Positions 16,444-21,099 of a stretch of 21,099 bases of DNA are shown here, one piece after another. The stretch is from NCBI GenBank assembly GCA_910585655.1, contig CAJUFW010000042.1, positions 1 to 21,099 of the forward strand, written 5' to 3'. The stretch comes from an uncultured Lachnospiraceae bacterium. Lineage in GTDB: Bacteria; Bacillota_A; Clostridia; Lachnospirales; Lachnospiraceae. A program made the translations under genes and the position numbers. The notes below the pieces were generated by a model. The model had not been told where the DNA came from. It saw nothing but the letters and a program-made list of their open reading frames with translations, and did not search any database. Position 1 is the first letter of the stretch. Each line of letters starts with the position of its first letter.

Positions 16444-17586
16444 TTAAACCTTGATTTTTTCGATTTCTAGGCGTAGATCCTCTAACGATCTATGGCTGTA
16501 GACGCTGTTGCTGATATCGTTGCCAAAAGAGTGTCCCAGCATCCGCCTCCGGTCGTCATCTTGTACTTTATAATGCTGGCATAAAGCAGAAAAGGTATGT
16601 CGGCAGTCATGGGGGGTATGCTTTTCAATTCCGGCAGAATCCAGAAAAGCATACATCCTTTCACGAAAACAAGAAACAGATACAGAGAGTATTTTTCCGT
16701 TCTGCTGGATAAGTCGTTTCGTGAGCGGAAAAATGGCAGAATGAATTGGAACAGTTCTGTTTTTGCTGGTTTTCGTTTTTATACCTCCATGAAAGTATTT
16801 TTCGTCCAAATTTACTTCTATACTTTTATATGCTGCAATTCGGTATCCAGAGTAACACATAATCAGGATAAAAGCAGCTACATCGTCCTCCTGATGTTTC
16901 CAAATTGTTTCCAGCTCATCAAAAGTAAAGGGAACGCCGTGTTCGTCGTCGTCCTCCCGGTTGATTTTTACCGCAGCAGAATAATCCCTGTCCACGATCT
17001 CATACGCCAAGGCATACTCATACATTTGATGGAACAGGGAGACAATCAGTTCCAGACTGGAATGTTTTAGCGGACACTGATCGACGATTGTCTGTAAATC
17101 GGAAAGCCGAAGCTCACAGAACGGAAGATCATGCAGGGCAGAACAATTTTTATAAGCAGCCTTAGTAGATCCAATGCTGGATTTAGAGTATTGCCGACTT
17201 TTATCCCGTTCATACTTATAATCATAAAATTCGGCATATACCTCCGAAAAAGTTTTCGGCTGCTGAATATCAGCAGTAGCCCCACGGAATCGACTGTAAT
17301 CGGCGAGGATTCTTTGCGCCAGTTGGGCAGTATCAGAATCCTTTACGTTAGGCAACTCCAACTCCATCCCAGGCACATAAGTTCCGGCCTTGTAGGCAGT
17401 CAGAACTGCAAAGCCTTTCATCCAATCATCCACGTAACAAAGCGCCTTACGTCCAACGGGAACGCCCTCCAGGGTAAACTCTACTACAGGCGGATATACA
17501 CCATAAGGATTCCTGCGACCTTTCCCCAAGTACTTGATACTGCCGTATCCATTTGGCAGCTTTGGATATTTTTTCCTTTTTGCCAT
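16444..17586 (-). CDS. Tyrosine-family integrase of a mobile element
   Basis: A 380-residue site-specific recombinase. The start was set at 17586 (MAKRKKYPKLPNGYGSIKYL) because AGGAGGGAA precedes it. The longer frame starting at 17628 would place its start in the hairpin region and has no RBS. An N-terminal arm-binding part is followed by a SAM-like core-binding domain (about 90-190) and the catalytic domain. Catalytic residues visible: Arg249 (SGYR), Lys in KTKTSKNRTVPI, His326-x-x-Arg329 (HDCRHTF), His352 (LGHSF) and nucleophile Tyr363 (VYSHRS). All are intact, so it is probably active. It reads toward the chromosome junction and marks the left end of the element. A terminator-like hairpin lies about 30 bases upstream of the start codon. 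Confidence 0.95.
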   Translation of the reverse strand: MAKRKKYPKLPNGYGSIKYLGKGRRNPYGVYPPVVEFTLEGVPVGRKALCYVDDWMKGFAVLTAYKAGTYVPGMELELPNVKDSDTAQLAQRILADYSRFRGATADIQQPKTFSEVYAEFYDYKYERDKSRQYSKSSIGSTKAAYKNCSALHDLPFCELRLSDLQTIVDQCPLKHSSLELIVSLFHQMYEYALAYEIVDRDYSAAVKINREDDDEHGVPFTFDELETIWKHQEDDVAAFILIMCYSGYRIAAYKSIEVNLDEKYFHGGIKTKTSKNRTVPIHSAIFPLTKRLIQQNGKILSVSVSCFRERMYAFLDSAGIEKHTPHDCRHTFSALCQHYKVQDDDRRRMLGHSFGNDISNSVYSHRSLEDLRLEIEKIKV

Positions 17587-17617
17587 AAAATTCCCTCCTA
17601 ACCTTAAAAAAGGGTAC

Positions 17618-17650
17618 AAAAAACACACTTGCCTAAAAATGGAAAGTGTG
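17618..17650 (-). terminator. Terminator-like hairpin just upstream of the integrase start
   Basis: On the minus strand CACACTT pairs with AAGTGTG. The stem continues after one mismatch with CC/GG around a 7-base loop, and six U follow (17623-17618). It sits 32 bases before the integrase ATG, so leftward transcripts from the repressor would end here unless they read through. The same DNA inverted repeat covers the -35 and spacer of the plus-strand promoter at 17629-17657, so it could also be an operator. Confidence 0.6.
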
Positions 17651-17657
17651 CTATAAT
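17629..17657 (+). promoter_or_regulatory. Sigma-A promoter reading rightward from the integrase leader
   Basis: TTGCCT, a 17-bp spacer and a perfect TATAAT. The -10 lies in the left arm of a perfect 8-bp inverted repeat, TATAATCC (17652-17659) and GGATTATA (17674-17681), which places a mirror-image TATAAT on the minus strand. Transcription would start near 17664, opposite to both flanking genes. Confidence 0.6.
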
Positions 17658-17663
17658 CCTTTT

Positions 17664-17748
17664 GTGATATACTGGATTATATGCTTTCTTCCATTAGCGT
17701 ATATTCCCCTCTAGCCGTTCCTGGTTGCCGCCTGGAACGGCTATTTTT
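17664..17748 (+). ncRNA. Candidate ~85-nt small RNA between integrase and repressor
   Basis: A good promoter (17629-17657) and a strong intrinsic terminator (17712-17748) on the plus strand frame about 85 bases that hold no convincing reading frame. Both neighbours are on the minus strand. The RNA would be antisense to the leader of any transcript running from the repressor into the integrase, so it could control integrase expression. Start and end are inferred from promoter and terminator only. Confidence 0.45.
17712..17748 (+). terminator. Intrinsic terminator, plus strand
   Basis: TAGCCGTTCC and GGAACGGCTA form a perfect 10-bp stem with a 12-base loop, followed by TTTTT at 17744-17748. 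The T-run is on the plus strand only; on the minus strand the stem is followed by GAGGGG. It therefore serves rightward transcription, which only the promoter at 17629 explains. Confidence 0.85.
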
Positions 17749-17780
17749 ACTTGCGTGTATACATTTTTATCTCCATAACA

Positions 17781-18332
17781 TTATTGACCAGATACTTTAT
17801 GTAGATCTGCGTTTCCTTCGGTAGTACTCGAAACAGATCGTTCCTTCTTTTTCACAATCTCTAAGCGACTTTTTATATATGCCTCTTCAGCCTCTTCTAT
17901 TGTCATAGGCTGATCGTCGTTTTCTATAGATTCTGTTTCTTTGGATGAAGCCAATTCAGAAGCAGGAAGGCAGTTCTGGAATAGTTTGTTAGCTTCTTTC
18001 TCTAATCGTTCCCAATCCGAGGGACTAAGGTCAGCCAATATCTGTATAAGCCTACTCTTAAAACTGTCGGATTCTTCATCTAGTAAACTACGAACCGCCT
18101 TTTCGATTTCATCGTTCCGGCTGAGAGGGCGGAACATTTCCCCTGTCCCATTGTGAAGCCACTCTTCTCTGATATTGAATTTGGAGCATATCAAAGATAT
18201 CACAGCGGCACTTGGCTTACCTGCGCCTGATTCATATTTACCGACATTGCTTCGACTAACCCCTATCTGATCGGCAAGTTCCTGTTGTGTAATTCCTAAT
18301 TCCTTTCTTAGTTCCTTTAACCTTTTATACAT
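17781..18332 (-). CDS. XRE-family repressor (element immunity/lysogeny regulator)
   Basis: A 183-residue regulator. The start at 18332 has AGAAAGGAG upstream; the longer frame would begin inside the promoter. The N-terminal Cro/cI-type helix-turn-helix covers about 1-67: MYKRLKELRKELGITQQELA, then GVSRSNVGKYESG, ending FNIREEWLHNGTGEMF, which is typical of phage and ICE repressors in Firmicutes. The rest (about 70-183) is acidic and helical and has no S24 (LexA-like) peptidase Ser/Lys pattern that I can see, so release is probably not by RecA-triggered self-cleavage. It has its own promoter and lies in divergent layout to the early genes that start after 19162. The 12-bp motif at both control regions is its likely operator. 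Confidence 0.9.
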   Translation of the reverse strand: MYKRLKELRKELGITQQELADQIGVSRSNVGKYESGAGKPSAAVISLICSKFNIREEWLHNGTGEMFRPLSRNDEIEKAVRSLLDEESDSFKSRLIQILADLSPSDWERLEKEANKLFQNCLPASELASSKETESIENDDQPMTIEEAEEAYIKSRLEIVKKKERSVSSTTEGNADLHKVSGQ

Positions 18333-18354
18333 TATGTACTCCTTTCTAAAGTCA

Positions 18355-18383
18355 ATAATACTGCAAAAAGAGAAAAAAGTCAA
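18355..18383 (-). promoter_or_regulatory. Repressor gene promoter
   Basis: On the minus strand TTGACT, a 17-bp spacer and TATTAT (5/6 each) lie 22 bases before the repressor start codon. GTCAATAATA overlaps the -10 (18351-18360) and recurs at 18416-18425; one operator-like 12-mer (18394-18405) lies just upstream of the -35, a place that fits autoregulation. Confidence 0.75.
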
Positions 18384-18393
18384 CAAAAAAAGT

Positions 18394-18405
18394 GAATAAA
18401 GAACA
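18394..18405 (+). promoter_or_regulatory. Operator-like 12-mer upstream of the repressor promoter
   Basis: GAATAAAGAACA, identical to the copy at 19142-19153 and one base different from that at 19194-19205. It is placed about 11 bases upstream of the -35 of the repressor promoter. Probably a binding site for the XRE repressor; this is inferred from recurrence and position. Confidence 0.5.
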
Positions 18406-18430
18406 TTTCAAAACAGTCAATAATAAGAAT

Positions 18431-18472
18431 AAAAAATTCTCCAGAAGTTATACGCCCTCTGGAGAATTTTTT
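18431..18472. terminator. Bidirectional intrinsic terminator
   Basis: A 15-bp stem (AAAAAATTCTCCAGA with TCTGGAGAATTTTTT) and a 12-base loop, with A-runs and T-runs on both sides, so it can work in either direction. It sits exactly at the stop codon of the minus-strand gene 18472-19011, whose transcription it would end before the repressor promoter. Confidence 0.9.
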
Positions 18473-19011
18473 TATAAAGTTGCTTCCTTTGTAGCTTTAA
18501 TACTGAAATAATATCGAATATCATCGTCGCTATAACGATCGTAATAATCAAGTCCAATATCTGTCACTTCGTCATTTTCATTTTTATATTTTAAAACTAA
18601 TATTTTTTTGATTGTGGTTACATCAACAATCGCCGCTTTGTTTGCGCTCAATGCTCCGATAGCTCCAAAAGCTTTAGCACCAGCTATAGCACTCCCGACA
18701 TCACTAACAGCTTGTTTTTTAACATCCATATCAGTATATATATTTTTGTCAATAACTTTATCGCGATCAAGTCTCAAAAAGCGTTTATCTATTTCAAAAA
18801 TATACTGTTTTTTCGTAATGTAAATATAACAAGGAAGAAATTGGCTGGCAGGCAAACCATATACGTGAATAAGCCTCAAATTTTTTCCGGCTTTTAATTT
18901 TTTCATGGTAAAGAATCCATGAAGATCATGTTTAAAGATACTGTAAATCATAAGGAAAGCAAAACCTAGAAATACGATAATTATTACGGCAGCAATCAAA
19001 TAATACAACAT
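18472..19011 (-). CDS. Membrane-anchored protein of unknown function
   Basis: A 179-residue protein with one strong N-terminal transmembrane helix (about 3-25) followed by a basic stretch, so the rest is probably cytosolic. The soluble part has beta-rich segments (LRLIHVYGLPASQF, YIYITKKQYIFEID). It also has a Gly/Ala-rich helix (VGSAIAGAKAFGAIGAL, about 105-125) and a strand-rich end (IKKILVLKYKNEND), a pattern seen in small PH-like domains. The family is not recognised. A GGGGGA site lies 6 bases before the ATG. It has its own minus-strand promoter and a strong terminator, so it is a single-gene unit in the element's lysogenic module. It might be an accessory or exclusion function expressed in the integrated state; that is a guess from position. 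Confidence 0.75.
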   Translation of the reverse strand: MLYYLIAAVIIIVFLGFAFLMIYSIFKHDLHGFFTMKKLKAGKNLRLIHVYGLPASQFLPCYIYITKKQYIFEIDKRFLRLDRDKVIDKNIYTDMDVKKQAVSDVGSAIAGAKAFGAIGALSANKAAIVDVTTIKKILVLKYKNENDEVTDIGLDYYDRYSDDDIRYYFSIKATKEATL

Positions 19012-19043
19012 ACAGAATCCCCCTTTAAATAATTGTTATGGCT

Positions 19044-19072
19044 ATTTTACAGTATATAAAAGCAAAAGTAAA
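19044..19072 (-). promoter_or_regulatory. Promoter of the membrane protein gene
   Basis: On the minus strand TTTACT, a 17-bp spacer and TAAAAT, about 33 bases before the start codon at 19011. It is divergent to the early promoter at 19162. The region between the two (19073-19161) is very AT-rich with A/T runs. Confidence 0.5.
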
Positions 19073-19141
19073 TGATTAAAAAACAAAAATTGACTTTTTT
19101 CAAAAAAAGAAATTTTAAGTTACTATATAACAATATTTAGA

Positions 19142-19205
19142 GAATAAAGAACAAAAAGAGATTGACAAAGTAGAGTATAGAGCATATAATAGTGAATATA
19201 GAACA
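19142..19205 (+). promoter_or_regulatory. Operator array over the early promoter
   Basis: Three copies of a GAATAWAGAACA motif lie at 19142-19153, 19173-19184 (two mismatches) and 19194-19205. They flank the -35, fill the spacer and follow the -10. Start-to-start spacings of 31 and 21 bp put them on one helix face. Occupation would block the promoter fully. Confidence 0.6.
19162..19190 (+). promoter_or_regulatory. Perfect-consensus early promoter
   Basis: TTGACA, a 17-bp spacer and TATAAT, all perfect, reading rightward into the small early genes. A promoter this strong needs tight control, which fits the operator copies around it and the divergent repressor gene. Confidence 0.9.
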
Positions 19206-19223
19206 AATAAAGAGGGGGGTCAT

Positions 19224-19316
19224 ATGAATGAAGAAATGTTTGTACTTATCATATCTGTCATAGCTATCATTTTAAATGTTGCAGCGGCAATAATGAGAAT
19301 GAAAAACGGACGCTAA
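19224..19316 (+). CDS. 30-aa small membrane protein
   Basis: The frame ATG at 19224 to TAA at 19316 follows a GAGGGGGG ribosome site and is the first gene after the consensus promoter. The peptide begins MNEEMFVLIISVIAIILN, forms one hydrophobic helix (about 5-25) and ends in a basic tail (RMKNGR). Size and layout recall single-helix phage peptides and type I toxins such as BsrE, but I saw no antisense RNA gene next to it. Function unknown. A short ACGCT/AGCGT dyad overlaps the stop. Confidence 0.65.
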   Translation: MNEEMFVLIISVIAIILNVAAAIMRMKNGR

Positions 19317-19341
19317 AGCGTAACGAAAAGGAGGCGAGAGT

Positions 19342-19611
19342 GTGTCAAAAAAGCGCGCAGAAAAAAACTCATCATTTAGCGTTCAAGATCTGATAAAGAA
19401 ATACGGAAACAGGTACGCTTTTGAGTGGTATGTAAGATCGCAAGATGGTTGGTATTGGAAAAGAACAAATGAATTACTTTCTGAAATGAAAGAACAGCAA
19501 AAAAAGAAAATAGCGGTATTTACGGTAATAAACACCGCTATATCGGGAATTGCTGTTATCTGTTCTCTTTTTCTGCTTTGTGTGTATCAAGAACAGTTTT
19601 CGCACAAGTAG
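19342..19611 (+). CDS. 89-aa protein with C-terminal membrane helix
   Basis: It starts with GTG at 19342, with AAGGAGG 8 bases before it. The N-terminal part (1-57) is polar and charged, with KKYGNRYAFEWYVRSQDGWY and a Lys/Gln-rich stretch. A single transmembrane helix follows (about 58-82: VFTVINTAISGIAVICSLFL) and a short tail, so a tail-anchored orientation with a cytosolic N-terminus is likely. The family is not recognised. Its last 56 bases overlap the antisense 53-aa gene, and that gene's terminator is also inside this coding region. Probably co-transcribed with the 30-aa peptide from the 19162 promoter. Confidence 0.75.
   Translation: MSKKRAEKNSSFSVQDLIKKYGNRYAFEWYVRSQDGWYWKRTNELLSEMKEQQKKKIAVFTVINTAISGIAVICSLFLLCVYQEQFSHK
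19499..19541 (-). terminator. Minus-strand terminator inside the 89-aa gene
   Basis: A 13-bp stem (19510-19522 with 19529-19541) and a 6-base loop. It has one G-U pair when read as minus-strand RNA but a mismatch on the plus strand. It is followed on the minus strand by UUUUCUUUUUUU. It lies 14 bases after the stop of the 53-aa gene. Confidence 0.85.
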
Positions 19612-19717
19612 AAATGCTATCAATCAGAATATTTTGCAAAGTTTCATCAGAAACCAAATGATAGATTTCGTTACTCATTTCAGAACTAAATAATTCAACT
19701 GCATTTTGTACTGTCAT
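19556..19717 (-). CDS. 53-aa protein on an antisense transcription unit
   Basis: The minus-strand frame has ATG at 19717 with GAAAGGAG 7 bases upstream and ends with TAA at 19556. The product begins MTVQNAVELFSSEMSNEIYH and ends with a Lys/Glu-rich tail (TVLDTHKAEKENR). It is acidic, helical and soluble, of unknown family. It has its own near-consensus promoter (19769-19797) and a strong terminator (19499-19541), so this is a complete one-gene unit of about 265 bases. It overlaps the end of the 89-aa gene on the other strand by 56 bases, and its RNA would be antisense to over 100 bases of that gene. It could be an anti-partner of the 89-aa membrane protein; not shown. Confidence 0.75.
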   Translation of the reverse strand: MTVQNAVELFSSEMSNEIYHLVSDETLQNILIDSISTCAKTVLDTHKAEKENR

Positions 19718-19768
19718 GGCAAATCTCCTTTCTATATACTTAGCTCCTGCCGGGGAGCCTGTAACTAC

Positions 19769-19797
19769 ATTATAGGAGGGAGAGCTGCCATTGGCAA
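19769..19797 (-). promoter_or_regulatory. Promoter of the antisense 53-aa gene
   Basis: On the minus strand TTGCCA (5/6), a 17-bp spacer and a perfect TATAAT. Transcription would start near 19762, giving a leader of about 45 bases that contains a small GCTCC/GGAGC hairpin upstream of the ribosome site. Confidence 0.75.
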
Positions 19798-19828
19798 GAA
19801 AAATACAAACAGAAAGGGGAAAGTGACT

Positions 19829-19993
19829 ATGTTAGAAAAAGAACAGCAGATCATTACAAGACTGATCGTGATTTTTAAGCAGCTCCCGGAAAACGACAAA
19901 AATTATTTGTTAGGAGTGGGTGAAGGTATGAGAATCAAAGCAGCAGAACAGGAGGAAAGACTAGGAAGTTGCAGGCGACAGGGTAGGGGATAG
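19829..19993 (+). CDS. 54-aa small element protein
   Basis: It starts at 19829 with GAAAGGGGAAAG upstream; longer readings of the frame have no ribosome site. The product begins MLEKEQQIITRLIVIFKQLP, continues ENDKNYLLGVGEGMRIKAAE and ends in a basic tail (RRQGRG). It is soluble and helical. Small proteins of this look are frequent in Clostridia prophages and integrative elements, with no function I know of. It may be a regulator or adaptor. The TAG stop at 19991 is followed at once by another possible small frame. Confidence 0.65.
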   Translation: MLEKEQQIITRLIVIFKQLPENDKNYLLGVGEGMRIKAAEQEERLGSCRRQGRG

Positions 19994-19995
19994 AA

Positions 19996-20158
19996 ATGTT
20001 TTTTTCTGGAAGTAGTTTTTTACACATTGATTTGGATGGTACATATTATCCTTTTTGCGCTACTAGAAAATTTGAAATCTATATATGAGTTTATATGCTG
20101 GCTGATACGAAGCATAAGAGAGGATATAGAAATCGAAAAAGAGATAAAAGGAAAATAA
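19996..20158 (+). pseudogene. Candidate small membrane protein with a +1 frame change at a T7 run
   Basis: ATG at 19996 follows a GGGGATAGAA ribosome-like site. In its own frame it stops after 30 codons (20088). Moving by one base at the T7 run (19999-20005) opens a frame to TAA at 20158. It reads FLEVVFYTLIWMVHIILFAL, then a KSIYEFICWLIRSIRED segment and an acidic-basic tail: a membrane helix followed by an amphipathic helix, much more protein-like than the zero frame. The shorter alternative is a 40-aa gene from ATG at 20036, without a clear RBS. It could be a phase-variable, slippage-dependent or broken gene, or a base-call error in the T run. Confidence 0.35.
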
Positions 20159-20176
20159 CCAGAGGGAGGCGATACA

Positions 20177-20407
20177 ATGGAAAAGCCGCTTTTAAGCGCA
20201 CGGCAGGCAGCTGCGATCATAGGCTGCGGGGAACAGAAGGTTCGGGAACACATAAAACGCGGAATTTGGAAATTTGGTGAGGTAATTCCAAAGGAGCGGA
20301 CAGGCAATCAACAAAATAGTTACCTGATAAACCGAAAACGCCTCCTTTCTTGGTTAGAACTCACCGATGAAGAGGCAAACGAACGCCTGAAAGCAGCAAA
20401 CCTATGA
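20177..20407 (+). CDS. Small helix-turn-helix protein, excisionase-like
   Basis: A 76-residue basic DNA-binding protein with GGGAGG 8 bases before the ATG. LLSARQAAAIIGCGEQKVREHIKRGIWKF (described here as residues 5-33) forms a MerR/excisionase-type winged helix-turn-helix, with SYLINRKRLLSWLE as the closing strand and helix. Proteins of this kind near an integrase act as recombination directionality factors or early regulators. The stop overlaps the next start (ATGA, 20404-20407), so the two are translationally coupled. Excisionase is the likelier role, but a regulator of replication genes is possible. Confidence 0.8.
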   Translation: MEKPLLSARQAAAIIGCGEQKVREHIKRGIWKFGEVIPKERTGNQQNSYLINRKRLLSWLELTDEEANERLKAANL

Positions 20408-20712
20408 AGCAGGAACGAAAGCGAATCCCTGCAAGTCTGCTAAAAAAGATAGCTGGAAACGCCTGGAGCATAGAGAGCATGGAGGGACACGGGGCAGAAG
20501 GCCGGAGCATAGTCTACATAGGCAGCAGGGTAAAGGGATATCTGGATAACGATCCGGCAAAAGGGAGTTTGGTAGCAGACTATTACCAAGATAGCGCCGG
20601 TGAGTATTGGTTTGCGGATTGCGCCTTACTGCCGGATGGCTCCCTGGTAAGCATGGAATCTTATCTCTTTGGCAGAGAGCTACCAGCAAGCCGAAAAAGG
20701 GCAAAAAAGTAG
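20404..20712 (+). CDS. 102-aa element protein, unknown function
   Basis: A 102-residue protein coupled by a 4-base overlap to the helix-turn-helix gene. The N-terminus is basic (MKQERKRIPASLLKKIAGNAW). The middle is beta-rich with many Gly and Tyr (GRSIVYIGSRVKGYLDNDP, ADYYQDSAGEYWFADCALLP), and the end is basic (RKRAKK). No membrane helix. The family is not recognised; its place before the presumed initiator gene suggests a role in replication or DNA handling of the element. A 12-bp hairpin covers its stop codon. Confidence 0.7.
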   Translation: MKQERKRIPASLLKKIAGNAWSIESMEGHGAEGRSIVYIGSRVKGYLDNDPAKGSLVADYYQDSAGEYWFADCALLPDGSLVSMESYLFGRELPASRKRAKK

Positions 20713-20864
20713 CTGGTGTATAAGCAGTACACCAGCTACAGCCCGAAGGCAAATGCAATTTTCAATCGCTAAAATTATACCATGATTTGCATTTGCAGTC
20801 AAGAAAAAATGGCGAAAATTCGCCATTTAAGGCTTGATTAGATTATTAACTTTAGATCTAAAGT
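20709..20864. repeat. Cluster of four inverted repeats, possible replication origin
   Basis: Within 156 bases there are four dyads. First, a 12-bp stem GTAGCTGGTGTA/TACACCAGCTAC (20709-20739). Second, 10-bp arms GCAAATGCAA/TTGCATTTGC (20749-20758 and 20787-20796). Third, a 22-bp dyad with arms AAATGGCGAA/TTCGCCATTT (20807-20828). Fourth, a 16-bp perfect palindrome ACTTTAGATCTAAAGT (20849-20864). None has a good T-run. They lie directly before a gene resembling a rolling-circle initiator, which fits an origin, but regulatory operators are also possible. Confidence 0.6.
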
Positions 20865-20885
20865 CAGATGTGAGGGGGTGTAATT

Positions 20886-21099
20886 TTGTACTTTAAAACG
20901 ACAATCATAGCCGGAGCTACTATTGAGGTGACAAAAAGTTATACCAAAAGAGTAGGAGCGAAAGCCAGAGGAAAGAAGCGGAAGCCAACAGCGGAAGAGA
21001 TTGAAAAGATAAACCAGCTAAATGCCGAGCGGACTTTAAGACTGCGGATAAACGCCAACTTTGGCGTAGACGATCTTTTTGTTACTCTTACATACAAAA
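20886..21099 (+). CDS. Possible rolling-circle replication initiator, N-terminal part
   Basis: The frame starts with TTG at 20886, AGGGGG lying 7 bases upstream, and stays open for 71 codons to the window end. It begins MYFKTTIIAGATIEVTKSYT, has a very basic stretch (RGKKRKP), then INQLNAERTLRLRINANFG and DDLFVTLTYK. An FVTLTY strand after such a helix is typical of motif I in HUH-type initiators of small phages and plasmids; the His-rich motif II and the Tyr motif III would lie beyond the window. With the inverted repeats just upstream, this suggests that the element can replicate as a circle. Only the N-terminus is visible, so the call is moderate. Confidence 0.5.
   Translation, partial: MYFKTTIIAGATIEVTKSYTKRVGAKARGKKRKPTAEEIEKINQLNAERTLRLRINANFGVDDLFVTLTYK

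Noticed and set aside
16597..17601. Two plus-strand frames of about 156 codons opposite the integrase
   Set aside because: No ribosome sites, and the integrase on the other strand has all its catalytic residues.
19791..19826. 11-codon TTG-started leader peptide before the 54-aa gene
   Set aside because: A GGAGGG lies upstream, but the same bases are the promoter of the antisense unit and the peptide has no attenuator features.
20095..20280. 61-codon plus-strand frame before the helix-turn-helix gene
   Set aside because: Very Arg/Lys-rich, without an RBS, and it overlaps the better supported 20177 gene and the 20036-20158 frame.

Overview
The window reads as a Clostridia genome, most likely a gut Lachnospiraceae. 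Reasons: strong AGGAGG-type ribosome sites, a DUF368 + larEBC + DUF362 gene set, VanR/OmpR-type response regulators, and XRE/tyrosine-integrase element genes. The assignment comes from gene style only; no search was run. The first 48 bases are not biological. They match the Illumina TruSeq index adapter, so this is an untrimmed contig end.

Region 1 (about 49-7003) is ordinary chromosome. The 5' part of an unidentified minus-strand gene runs into the adapter. A likely rightward operon follows: D-aminoacyl-tRNA deacylase (dtd), a lipoprotein PPIase of trigger-factor type, a DUF368 polyprenyl-phosphate transporter family protein, and larE, larB and larC, which build the nickel-pincer nucleotide cofactor. 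LarC carries a long His-rich insert encoded by a 4 x 36-bp tandem repeat. No LarA is in the window. A DUF362 gene with its own good promoter follows.

Region 2 (7032-16253) is the most unusual part. It contains a response regulator without an adjacent kinase, a 1791-residue protein ending in a STAND/AAA-type ATPase, a tightly coupled 353-residue partner, and then a complete response regulator/histidine kinase pair. The partner's C-terminus ends in an R-N-x3-H motif typical of HEPN ribonuclease-like domains, and its N-terminus looks like a P-loop fold without a Walker A. I propose this as a two-component-linked STAND + HEPN-like system of unknown function (defence, stress or signalling). It is the best candidate for an undescribed system here.

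Region 3 (about 16254 to the end) is the left end of an integrated mobile element (prophage, inovirus-like phage or integrative mobilizable element). It has a tyrosine integrase and an XRE repressor, both on the minus strand. A control region carries a perfect sigma-A consensus promoter and a repeated 12-bp operator-like motif. Many very small genes follow, then a helix-turn-helix (excisionase-like) protein. At the right edge, a cluster of inverted repeats precedes the start of a protein that resembles rolling-circle replication initiators. Two compact transcription units stand out: a candidate ~85-nt RNA between integrase and repressor, and a complete minus-strand unit (promoter, RBS, 53-aa gene, terminator) whose end is buried inside an 89-aa plus-strand gene.

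There is no stretch over 300 bases without a gene. No tRNA, rRNA, CRISPR array or insertion sequence was recognised.
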